11,396 bases of DNA, from positions 1 to 11,396 of the forward strand of contig JALXCH010000574.1 in NCBI GenBank assembly GCA_026991005.1, in the 5' to 3' direction. The position numbers and the translations under genes are program-made. The stretch is from Calditrichia bacterium. Its GTDB lineage: Bacteria; Calditrichota; Calditrichia; RBG-13-44-9. Position 1 is the first letter of the stretch; each line of letters opens with the position of its first letter. Shown in pieces: positions 1 to 8,171 of the stretch. The notes beneath the pieces were generated by a model. That model did no database searches, was not told the DNA's origin, and saw nothing but the letters and a program-made list of their open reading frames with translations.

Positions 1-17
1 TTCATTATATTTGTTAG

Positions 18-23
18 TATAAT
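18..23 (+). promoter_or_regulatory. possible -10 element of the defence operon
   Basis: A perfect TATAAT lies 41 bp upstream of the controller gene in very AT-rich DNA. Its -35 partner would fall at or before the window edge and cannot be checked. I found no convincing C-box palindrome between it and the gene, so autoregulation by the HTH protein is an inference from gene order alone. Confidence 0.25.
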
Positions 24-64
24 AATGAAAGAAGAAAATATCAACAATTTTATGATAGCAAAAT

Positions 65-277
65 ATGGAAAATAATCAAGGCAATAAATTAGGAAAGAAA
101 ATCAAGAAGTTAAGAACTGGTCTTGGTTTGTCTCAAGACGAACTCGCCCGTAAAGCCGATGTGCCTTATACCACTTTAACCAAGATTGAGACAGGCGTTA
201 TTAAAAAGCCTTCGGTGTATGTGGTGGCGAAAATTGCAAAAGCATTAAATATAACATTGGATGATTTAATAAATTAA
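65..277 (+). CDS. XRE-family HTH regulator, probable controller of the restriction-modification operon
   Basis: This 70-residue protein is almost entirely one Cro/C1-type helix-turn-helix domain. The recognition region is around residues 20-45 (LSQDELARKADVPYTTLTKI), followed by a typical closing helix ending LDDLIN. Size, position and orientation, directly ahead of a restriction endonuclease and a methyltransferase, fit a controller (C) protein that delays endonuclease expression until the DNA is methylated. That role is inferred from context. No clear Shine-Dalgarno precedes the ATG, as in the next gene. A 16-codon ORF at 26-76 overlaps the start in another frame and could be a leader or chance. 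The alternative is a general phage-type repressor unrelated to restriction-modification control. Confidence 0.85.
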   Translation: MENNQGNKLGKKIKKLRTGLGLSQDELARKADVPYTTLTKIETGVIKKPSVYVVAKIAKALNITLDDLIN

Positions 278-289
278 AAAATTAAGAAT

Positions 290-1171
290 ATGAAAACATT
301 ATGGAATAAAAAACAGGAAGAAGACTTCTTTATTAAGTCTTTAGAATTTGCTACACCTGAGCAATTATTTTATCAAGCAGACAATAGTAGGCTTTACGCT
401 TATTGGCCTAAAGGTTACAAAGGAACAAAAACGACCTTGCAAAGCAGAAATTCTCTCATAGGCTCTTTTACAGAAAAATGGACTACTGATTTGTTTAGTG
501 AGATAGCAAAAAAATTTAATGGTTACGCTGTTCAAGGCGCAATCTGTGAAGAAATTGCTCTTACCAAACAGTCGCCTGCAGATGTTGCTATTTGTAAGAC
601 CAATAAAATAATTCAGAATCCACAAGATATCTTAATGATCATTGAAGTTAAAATGTCTATTGTTTGGAATTGGGAATTAGTTAGGGCTGATAATGGATTT
701 AAGTTAATTTGCATTGGAGATTATAAAACTCATCAAGGAAATCCAGGACTTCTCAGATCCGATTCAATGTTAAAGGCTATTGGCAAAAGTATAAATATAA
801 GAGTCTCTAGTTTTGCAGCTTCAAAAATTCCGATAATAATTTTAGGTAATACTCCAATAACAAAAAGTTACTATGAGAAAGTTGATCATTTAAAGAAAAA
901 TGGAATTATACAAGGATTTTGGTCTGTTAATCCTCATCCATTAGATAACAATGGAGAGAATATAAAACAAACCAAACAAACGGGTTTCTACAGATTTGAT
1001 GATTATCAAGAATTGGAGCAATTCTCTTTAGATCTATTGACTGAAGAAAGAGAATTTTTCTCAAGTATGCAGACAAAGAGACGCTTGGGAGAGATAATCG
1101 AAATTGCAAACAAAGAACAAACATACGAAGACAAAGCTCAACGCTTTTTAGAATTATTAAGAGAATCTTAG
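290..1171 (+). CDS. putative type II restriction endonuclease with PD-(D/E)XK-like core
   Basis: This 293-residue protein begins 12 bp after the controller and ends 4 bp before the methyltransferase. I do not recognise the family by name. Residues 95-121 contain S-P-A-D98-V-A-I followed, after a turn, by a hydrophobic strand ending I-I-E119-V-K121. This is the arrangement of a PD-(D/E)XK nuclease active site, with a Glu-rich helix upstream (residues 62-71) that often supplies a further acidic ligand. Residues 140-215 alternate strands and helices that could complete the core, and the C-terminus is helical and charged. Together with the adjacent methyltransferase this points to the cognate cleaving enzyme. 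The target site cannot be read from sequence. A weak ribosome-binding site suggests low or coupled translation. The nuclease fold is well supported, the specificity is not. Confidence 0.72.
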   Translation: MKTLWNKKQEEDFFIKSLEFATPEQLFYQADNSRLYAYWPKGYKGTKTTLQSRNSLIGSFTEKWTTDLFSEIAKKFNGYAVQGAICEEIALTKQSPADVAICKTNKIIQNPQDILMIIEVKMSIVWNWELVRADNGFKLICIGDYKTHQGNPGLLRSDSMLKAIGKSINIRVSSFAASKIPIIILGNTPITKSYYEKVDHLKKNGIIQGFWSVNPHPLDNNGENIKQTKQTGFYRFDDYQELEQFSLDLLTEEREFFSSMQTKRRLGEIIEIANKEQTYEDKAQRFLELLRES

Positions 1172-1175
1172 AAAT

Positions 1176-2126
1176 ATGAAAACTCAAAAATTTTATAACC
1201 AAAGAAAAAATGGCACCAAAACGAGTTCTTTTGGTACTCCTGGTCGTATCAACCACGATTCATCAAAGTTTTATAATAGCAAACTATATGAGGGGTTAAA
1301 TCAAGAAAAAAAGAATGTTAAGTATATTGAAAATCCAATTGAAGAAAAGAATATCAACAAAATTTTTTGCAAAAGCAGTGAATCAATGGACGAGCTACCT
1401 GACAATAGTGTTCATTTAATGGTAACATCCCCACCTTACAATGTAGGCAAGGATTACGATGATAATCTTTCTTTAGATGAATATAGAGAACTACTAAAAA
1501 GAGTTTTTAAAGAAACATATAGAGTTTTGGTTCCTGGGGGTAGGGCATGTATAAATATAGCCAATTTGGGAAGAAAACCTTATATTCCACTACATAGTTT
1601 TATCATTGAAGACATGCATAAAATTGGATTTCTTATGAGAGGGGAAGTTATTTGGGATAAAGGTTCCAGTGCTAGTCCTTCAACCGCTTGGGGTACATGG
1701 TTGAAAGCAAATAATCCTGTGTTAAGAGATGTGCATGAGTATATTTTAGTTTTTTCAAAAGAAACCTTTACCCGCAAAAATCTAACAAAAAGGAAAAGTA
1801 CAATTACTAAAGAGGAATTTCTAGAATTTACCAAAAGTGTTTGGCATTTTTCGGCAGAAAGAGCAAGCAAAGTAGGCCATCCAGCACCTTTTCCTGTAGA
1901 ATTGCCATATAGACTAATTCAGCTTTATACATTTGAAGGTGATGTGGTTTTAGATCCTTTTGTTGGAGCCGGTACTACCTGTATAGCTGCTCTTAAAACT
2001 AAAAGAAAATATGTTGCTTATGACATTGATGAAAAATATTGTAAGCTAGCTGAAAGAAGAATAAAAGTTTTTATGCATGAGTTGAATCAAACAACTCTTT
2101 TTGAACATAAAAATGAGAAGAAATGA
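1176..2126 (+). CDS. site-specific DNA methyltransferase (beta class; N4-cytosine or N6-adenine)
   Basis: This 316-residue AdoMet-dependent DNA methyltransferase has its catalytic motif IV (TSPPYN, residues 84-89) before the AdoMet-binding motif I (DPFVGAGTT, residues 260-268), which is the beta-class order. The segment YDIDEKY at 282-288 follows motif I as expected. An S-P-P-Y motif is most common in N4-cytosine enzymes but also occurs in N6-adenine enzymes, so the methylated base is undecided. The N-terminal 50 residues, including a GRINHDSSKFYNSKLY stretch, form an extension before the catalytic domain. The gene lies 4 bp after the endonuclease and its TGA overlaps the next ATG, so the three products are probably co-translated. 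It should protect host DNA from the adjacent nuclease and may also mark self DNA for the OLD protein. Confidence 0.93.
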   Translation: MKTQKFYNQRKNGTKTSSFGTPGRINHDSSKFYNSKLYEGLNQEKKNVKYIENPIEEKNINKIFCKSSESMDELPDNSVHLMVTSPPYNVGKDYDDNLSLDEYRELLKRVFKETYRVLVPGGRACINIANLGRKPYIPLHSFIIEDMHKIGFLMRGEVIWDKGSSASPSTAWGTWLKANNPVLRDVHEYILVFSKETFTRKNLTKRKSTITKEEFLEFTKSVWHFSAERASKVGHPAPFPVELPYRLIQLYTFEGDVVLDPFVGAGTTCIAALKTKRKYVAYDIDEKYCKLAERRIKVFMHELNQTTLFEHKNEKK

Positions 2127-3868
2127 GAATTACAGAATTAACAATAAAAAATTACCGAAGTTTTGACCCAGCAGGACAGACAATAAAATTCCCAACGGTT
2201 CATTGTGCTTTAGTCGGGAAAAACAATGCGGGTAAGAGCAATATTTTTAATGCATTAAACCTAGTTTTAGGAGCTAAAAATCCTGCTTACATAAGATTCG
2301 AGGAAGACGACTATTTCGATACAAGCCTACCAATTGAGGTAAAGGTTGTCATTTCTGACATAACAGAGAAAGATAAGGATATTTTATTCGCGATTCCTAA
2401 TTTAACAAAACAACAAAAAGGTGCTTTAAATTCAAAAATATCAAATGGCGAAGCAGATATTACTTTTCTATTGCGAAAAAACTATGAATATATTCCCTTA
2501 TATGAAGAACAAACAGAAGAATCTCAAGACACTTTTGAAATAAAACTTTGGGGATTTAATGTTTATAGAAAAAAAGAAGATATTCGAAAATTTTTAATAC
2601 GCATGTTATTAGTTCCTGCTGTAAGAGATTACAAAAATGAACTTTCTGCCTCTAAATGGACTCAATACGGACAATTAATGAAAAATGTTTTGGAAGATTC
2701 TCCTAAATATGCAGAGATAAAATCTAATCTTCAAAATTTAAATAAGAAAATTCAAGAAGTATTTAAGAGCGAGAAAGAGAAACTTTTAAAAAGCGCGCGT
2801 ATTGTTTCTTATGTTGATGATATTTCCTTTCAGTTAACAAAGGAAAACCATCCTTCAGAATTATTAAGAAATCTTGAGATATTTATCAAAGAAGGTGGTA
2901 AATTATTTAATATCGATTATGTCGGTACAGGCACTCAAAGTGCTATTATTATTGGCATCCTTGAACTAGCATTAAAAAATAAATCAACAAAGAATAGGGT
3001 ATTTTGCATTGAAGAACCAGAAGCCTTTATCCACCCTCATGGAATTAGATATTTAGGAAGCCTTATTAAGAATATTTCTAGTGAGCAGAATACACAAGTT
3101 ATTATTTCAACTCACTCTCTATCACTTACTGCTAATTTCGAACCCAAGGAGATAATTAAGGTTGATAAAGAAAACGGAAAAACTGTAATTAGACAAGATC
3201 CCTCATTTGATGTTGTTCATTTTAGACGATTTATTCATCAGGATAATGCAGAATTGTTCTTTAGCGATAGAGTAATTTTGGTAGAGGGGCCAACAGAAAA
3301 GCATCTTTTTAATAATTTAGATAAAATCACAAAACAAAATCCCGCAAATCCAGATAGTGAGGATTGTAATTTTGACAGGATAAATGTCGGTATAATTAGG
3401 ATGGATTCTGTTGATAGTATTGTAAATTACATAAAGATACTTTCTGCTTTTGGTATTGAATATTGTGCAATTGTTGATAAAGATTTTGTTTTAGATCCAT
3501 CAAAACAGAATAAACTTAAGGAGTTATGTAGAGAGATTGGAGTTAATTATCAAAACAACGACATATCCCAACTGATAAATGATTTAAAATCAAAAAATAT
3601 TTTAGTTAATACAAAAGGAGAAATCGAAGATTTATTTCCTGACCAAGATATTGCAAATATTACTGGAAAAAATATATCAGATATACAGAAAATAAAGAGT
3701 AAATATCCAAATAAGACAAGCAAAGCATTTAAAGAATTGTTTGGTACTGGGAAAGCAGAATACGCAATCCAGATTGCAGACTATTATGTACAAAATAATA
3801 CCTCTCATCCTTTAGAGGATATTATTAGAAAACTTTACAAAAATGATATTTCTAATATAAATTTATAA
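2123..3868 (+). CDS. OLD-family ATPase/Toprim endonuclease
   Basis: This 581-residue protein has the two-part architecture of OLD (overcoming lysogenization defect) nucleases. The N-terminal ABC-type ATPase shows Walker A GKNNAGKS at residues 32-39, a degenerate signature near GTGTQ at 268-272, Walker B with the catalytic pair in FCIEEPE at 294-300, and the H-loop STH at 329-331. The C-terminal Toprim part begins with LVEGPTE at 386-392 (E388), continues to the D-K-D of VDKDF at 451-455, and has the later acidic GEIEDLF (499-505) and GKAEYA (543-548) stretches of the family. OLD proteins cut or nick DNA in phage defence; GajA of the Gabija system is a relative. No UvrD-like GajB partner is present. 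The start overlaps the methyltransferase stop as ATGA, which implies translational coupling and a shared function. Confidence 0.9.
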   Translation: MRITELTIKNYRSFDPAGQTIKFPTVHCALVGKNNAGKSNIFNALNLVLGAKNPAYIRFEEDDYFDTSLPIEVKVVISDITEKDKDILFAIPNLTKQQKGALNSKISNGEADITFLLRKNYEYIPLYEEQTEESQDTFEIKLWGFNVYRKKEDIRKFLIRMLLVPAVRDYKNELSASKWTQYGQLMKNVLEDSPKYAEIKSNLQNLNKKIQEVFKSEKEKLLKSARIVSYVDDISFQLTKENHPSELLRNLEIFIKEGGKLFNIDYVGTGTQSAIIIGILELALKNKSTKNRVFCIEEPEAFIHPHGIRYLGSLIKNISSEQNTQVIISTHSLSLTANFEPKEIIKVDKENGKTVIRQDPSFDVVHFRRFIHQDNAELFFSDRVILVEGPTEKHLFNNLDKITKQNPANPDSEDCNFDRINVGIIRMDSVDSIVNYIKILSAFGIEYCAIVDKDFVLDPSKQNKLKELCREIGVNYQNNDISQLINDLKSKNILVNTKGEIEDLFPDQDIANITGKNISDIQKIKSKYPNKTSKAFKELFGTGKAEYAIQIADYYVQNNTSHPLEDIIRKLYKNDISNINL

Positions 3869-3939
3869 AAGAATTTGCCGCCAAGCTCGGCAGAGCCGAG
3901 CAATCCGCCCTTGGCGGATTAGAAAAACTTGAAATCGTC
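3866..3939 (+). pseudogene. integrase N-terminal fragment split by a palindromic insertion
   Basis: Positions 3866-3884 and 3921-3939 are each identical to adjacent 19-bp stretches of the downstream recombinase gene (4274-4292 and 4293-4311, around codons 28-40). Between them a 36-bp block is inserted. The frame stays open across the insertion. The similarity starts exactly at the OLD stop codon and ends at 3939, so this is a short relic, not a gene. It implies a second integrase copy, or a rearrangement, at this junction. Confidence 0.6.
3885..3920. repeat. 36-bp double-palindrome insertion
   Basis: The block consists of two perfect back-to-back hairpins. The first is GCTCGGC-AGA-GCCGAGC (7-bp stem, 3-nt loop). 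The second is AATCCGCC-CTT-GGCGGATT (8-bp stem, 3-nt loop). Its boundaries are defined by the uninterrupted version of the same sequence inside the recombinase gene. The length is divisible by three and the inserted codons contain no stop, so the insertion is tolerated in an ORF, as known for Rickettsia palindromic elements. No relation to those elements is claimed. Confidence 0.75.
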
Positions 3940-3960
3940 CAATCCGAAAAGGTCGCCTTC

Positions 3961-4008
3961 CGCGGGGCGGGCGGAAGGGAGGCTGGGGGGAATGCCGCCC
4001 GCCCCGCG
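3961..4008 (+). terminator. strong GC-rich stem-loop, possible terminator of the defence operon
   Basis: A perfect 14-bp inverted repeat (arms 3961-3974 and 3995-4008, nearly all G and C) encloses a 20-nt G-rich loop. A short T run (TTTTAT) starts 2 nt after the stem. It is the first stable hairpin after the OLD stop codon, so it could end the operon transcript. The short T run and its position in a patchwork junction leave open that it is a palindromic repeat of another kind. Confidence 0.4.
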
Positions 4009-4012
4009 AGTT

Positions 4013-4131
4013 TTATCGGTTTTGGGCGAAATCGGTTCGAATTTTTTCGAACAGGTACCGCCAATTGGTATTCTGGGGGGAATTTAAAAGGGCACGCCAG
4101 CCGATTTTCCCTTCAAATATTTTTTACCTTT
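4013..4131 (-). pseudogene. inverted relic of a recombinase 3' end with an alternative C-terminal tail
   Basis: Read on the minus strand, 4131-4058 repeats the last part of the recombinase coding sequence found at 5548-5625. There are 61 identical base pairs, then a 4-bp deletion near the distal end (at 4118/4119), then 13 more matching bases. Continuing in the recombinase frame beyond the repeat boundary (4057 to 4013), the relic encodes a 14-residue tail, YLFEKIRTDFAQNR, and a TAA at 4013-4015. This tail is probably the native C-terminus of the recombinase before integration: the repeat ends close to the tRNA 3' end, where crossover is expected. Inside the tail a perfect 7-bp hairpin (4035-4052) may belong to the attachment site. 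Confidence 0.6.
4058..4131. repeat. left arm of a long inverted repeat flanking the recombinase
   Basis: Positions 4058-4118 are the exact reverse complement of 5565-5625 (61 bp). After a 4-bp gap in this arm, 4119-4131 continues as the reverse complement of 5548-5560. The arm contains the terminal CC-G-CCA of tRNA-Ser but not the rest of the tRNA, so identity stops within the acceptor stem. Confidence 0.9.
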
Positions 4132-4147
4132 GCGTGCGAAGCACGCA
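4131..4147. repeat. perfect 7-bp hairpin upstream of the recombinase
   Basis: TGCGTGC-GAA-GCACGCA forms a perfect stem with a 3-nt loop 45 bp before the recombinase start. It lies immediately beyond the inverted-repeat arm. It could terminate transcription arriving from the left or serve as a protein-binding site; the sequence does not decide between these. Confidence 0.45.
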
Positions 4148-4180
4148 GGCCAAAAGCGGGCTTTTTCGAAATCTATTCTT

Positions 4181-4186
4181 AAGGTG
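4181..4186 (+). promoter_or_regulatory. ribosome-binding site of the recombinase
   Basis: AAGGTG lies 5 nt before the ATG at 4192, and fixes the start of the recombinase. It is a much better Shine-Dalgarno than those of the genes in the upstream defence operon. Confidence 0.6.
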
Positions 4187-4191
4187 AAACT

Positions 4192-5814
<1,623 letters not shown>

Positions 5815-5836
5815 AAGGTGAAATTTTGTTTCCCTT

Positions 5837-7759
5837 TTACATTTTTATTACAATTGCCATTCGAAACTGCCGGGCATAGTTCGCCGGAATTTCATCCCAT
5901 CCGCTTCCCAGGGAACTCCGGTTGGGGTAATTTCGCATGTGATATTTTAAATATATCTGAAAAACCGACGAAAGACGAAAATGCAGGAGGACAAACCATT
6001 TGTATCCGTAACCATTTAAAACAACCGAACGGACACTCCCCGGCATGTCCGGTTCGTTTTCATAAATTCGAACATCGTAGTCCGGTACATCGAAAGCTGA
6101 CCAGCGTATTTTAATTCCCCAGCGATTTCCCTGGTGGTAATTTCCCTCCACATAAAAATTTGTGGCGTAGTAGCGGTAGGTCTTCTCCAGCGGCTGCGCC
6201 CAGCGTAACTCCAGCCGGGTTTGCCAATTGAATTCCCGAGTAACACGAAACATCATATTCAGGCGGCCCACATGAATTTTCTGCTCAGATTCGGATTCGA
6301 TGCCCGTTTTATTAAAACGCTGTTTTCGCCACAATTGCAGGGTGAAGAGATGGCGCTGAATTCTAAATCCCGCTTCCACACAGTAATCCTGCCGTAAAAA
6401 AAGATCTTCCGGTAATCCCGTAATTTTCCTGTAAAAATGGGTATATCCGGCGATGTGAATTCCTGCCCCCGGTCGGTAACGAGCCTGGGCGACAAATCCA
6501 ATGCGATTCATTGCGGGAGTTCCGAAAGCGCCAATCGCTCGACTTCGCGGAGTAAAAATTTGGGGATGATAATAATAGAATGTCGCCATATATCGAAAAT
6601 GCTGCTGAACGAAAGAAAAATAAGTCTGATTGCTTACCCGTTGCCGCTCATCCAGCAAGAATTCATTTCCTAAGCGTACTGTTTTCCATTCCTTCCGGAA
6701 AGAAAATCCCAGGTAGGATGGAGAATGGGGATGCTTTTGAAATGCAGGATTGTATTGGCTTTTTATGAAATAAAGATGACTAATGGTACCTGCATGGGTA
6801 AATCCCAATGCTGCTCCAGCCAGTTCCTCATGCAAAACATGACGATAGCGAATTTCTGTTTCTGTGCGATGCAATTCACTCTGGCGAAGATTTAGAACCC
6901 ATTCTCCGGTACTATCCACCGTGGCATCCAGATACCGATTGGAGTAAAAAGCGGTAAGGGAAAGACGGGAAAAAATCCGGGTGCTAACCAAAAGACCTCG
7001 TAAAAATCCGTTGGCAGAAGTACTGCGATTTTCCTGAAATAGCGAACGGGTTCCTGGCAGTGGGATAAATGCAGAAGTATTTAACGGTATTCCGTAGGGC
7101 GACCACAACGCCAGACCACTTCCAAACCGAATCTGAAAATCTCCGATTAAAATGCGTGTATTAGCCCAATTGGGGGAAAAGGAAAGGGAAAAGCTGGTAA
7201 AATCTGTCCAATTCTTCTCTCCGGCATCTTTTTCCAGAATTCCGTTTACTGAAATCTCATCAGTGGCTCGCAGCAAAACTCGTTGATGAAAATACACGGG
7301 GGAATGATACACTCCCTTTCGGTATCCTTCTTTAAGGGGATAACCAAAGTAAATATTGGTTCGGGTGAGAAGAAATTCCTTTCGCCGTTCTTTCGGTTTA
7401 ACCTGTATCAGAGGCTCCAGTGCCTGAAGCAATTCTTCACTCACTCCCGGAACCTGAAGCAGTTCTCGAACTTCCCGAAATGCTCCATGTTTTCTCCGAT
7501 AACGAACAATTTCCTTGGCAACGTTGGGTGGAACAAAGGGGATGCGCATTAAATCCAGGGTTTTTGCACGGTTGATGTCCAGCGGACTCTCTCGCAATTC
7601 CCACAGGTGCTCCAGCCAGTCTGCTTCGTTTAAGCGATCGTCTTCTATCTGTTCCAGGATGTCGGTAACTATCTGGGGCTGTTCCTGCGCGTAAAGCAAA
7701 GGGGCGATAACCACGACCAACCAGAAAGTACCCCACAAACAATACCGAGCTGTGTACAT
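5837..7759 (-). CDS. secreted helix-hairpin-helix protein with probable outer-membrane beta-barrel
   Basis: The 640-residue protein starts at an ATG preceded by GGGAGG at 5-6 nt. Residues 1-24 form a signal peptide (hydrophobic core WLVVVIAPLLYA, cleavage likely after A24). Residues about 59-120 form tandem ComEA-like helix-hairpin-helix units: PLDINRAKTLDLMRIP, then the GAFREVRELLQVPGV repeat. From about residue 130 to the end the chain is a long run of alternating aromatic and polar strands (for example YFGYPL, FQIRFGSGLALWSPYGIP), typical of an outer-membrane barrel, closing with strands up to the C-terminus. Proteins of this design occur in Bacteroidota-related phyla and are uncharacterised. 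A DNA-binding or DNA-uptake role at the cell surface is suggested only by the helix-hairpin-helix part. It is separated from the upstream peptidase gene by about 410 bp, so it probably has its own promoter. Confidence 0.82.
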   Translation of the reverse strand: MYTARYCLWGTFWLVVVIAPLLYAQEQPQIVTDILEQIEDDRLNEADWLEHLWELRESPLDINRAKTLDLMRIPFVPPNVAKEIVRYRRKHGAFREVRELLQVPGVSEELLQALEPLIQVKPKERRKEFLLTRTNIYFGYPLKEGYRKGVYHSPVYFHQRVLLRATDEISVNGILEKDAGEKNWTDFTSFSLSFSPNWANTRILIGDFQIRFGSGLALWSPYGIPLNTSAFIPLPGTRSLFQENRSTSANGFLRGLLVSTRIFSRLSLTAFYSNRYLDATVDSTGEWVLNLRQSELHRTETEIRYRHVLHEELAGAALGFTHAGTISHLYFIKSQYNPAFQKHPHSPSYLGFSFRKEWKTVRLGNEFLLDERQRVSNQTYFSFVQQHFRYMATFYYYHPQIFTPRSRAIGAFGTPAMNRIGFVAQARYRPGAGIHIAGYTHFYRKITGLPEDLFLRQDYCVEAGFRIQRHLFTLQLWRKQRFNKTGIESESEQKIHVGRLNMMFRVTREFNWQTRLELRWAQPLEKTYRYYATNFYVEGNYHQGNRWGIKIRWSAFDVPDYDVRIYENEPDMPGSVRSVVLNGYGYKWFVLLHFRLSSVFQIYLKYHMRNYPNRSSLGSGWDEIPANYARQFRMAIVIKM

Positions 7760-7961
7760 GGTATCCCTCCCGGAATTGGATTACGGAACGAAATGAAATG
7801 ACTCTGAGCATCCACAATATGTGGTAAAGTTTAAGGCAATTTGATGAAATATTCAAGTCAGCTACAAAGTTTTCAGAAATAAATTTACTCGTTGTGTAAA
7901 TAGATAAAATTAAGAAACACAAAGGGCCGGATACCCGGAAGTTATTCAAAAATATGTCAAA
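7760..7961. other. intergenic stretch without a recognisable gene
   Basis: Apart from the ribosome-binding site of the downstream minus-strand gene, this 200-bp AT-rich stretch shows no gene, no tRNA and no strong hairpin. It must contain the promoter of the helix-hairpin-helix gene, but I could not assign one. Together with the tandem repeat to its right it fills the gap of about 410 bp between the two host-like genes. Confidence 0.5.
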
Positions 7962-8110
7962 CGAGATGTTTCTTCCTGCTTGCACAAGGGATTGGAATTC
8001 TTCACCCTGCTTACGGAAGATATTAGAGCCTTTCACTCCGCTTGTACAGTGCATTGGGATGCTTCGCCTTACTTGCGCAGAAGAGATTATTCGCTCCGCT
8101 AATGCTTCGC
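7962..8110. repeat. degenerate tandem repeat, about 30-bp unit, five copies
   Basis: Five successive units of 28-32 bp can be aligned at about 7962, 7990, 8019, 8051 and 8081. Each has a purine-rich start (GATTGGGAT-like), then a TTCTTCACTCCGCTTG-like core and a short spacer. The right end, GCTTCGCTCTGAATGAC, looks like a dispersed intergenic repeat type common in many bacterial genomes. The units are diverged, so the array is old. There is no coding potential. Confidence 0.55.
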
Positions 8111-8140
8111 TCTGAATGACGGGTTAATGTCATTTTTTCT
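8111..8140 (+). terminator. weak hairpin with T run
   Basis: AATGAC and GTCATT (6-bp stem, 8-nt loop) are followed by a T run on the plus strand, between the tandem repeat and the 3' end of the peptidase gene. No plus-strand gene ends here. Its orientation does not suit the minus-strand peptidase, so it may only form the edge of the repeat. Confidence 0.2.
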
Positions 8141-8171
8141 GATTTTTTTTAAAGCAAGAAATTCCCCGGTA

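Noticed and set aside
26..76. 16-codon ORF overlapping the controller start
   Set aside because: Could be a leader peptide, but it lacks a ribosome-binding site and such short ORFs are frequent in AT-rich DNA.
3911..3918. TTGGCGGA matching the plus-strand tRNA-Ser end, considered as the left attachment site
   Set aside because: Only 8 bp, and fully explained by the second palindrome of the 36-bp insertion. A true direct attachment copy should be longer.
3852..4064. 70-codon minus-strand frame at the junction
   Set aside because: It runs across hairpins and integrase relics, with low-complexity Pro/Ala/Arg residues caused by GC-rich palindromes. No ribosome-binding site or family match.
7921..7940. 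Short CCGG...CCGG inverted repeat
   Set aside because: Four-base arms are too short to mean anything in a window of this length.
7437..8054. 205-codon minus-strand frame
   Set aside because: Its 3' part overlaps the start of the helix-hairpin-helix gene in another frame and its 5' part lies in the tandem repeat. No domain or good start.
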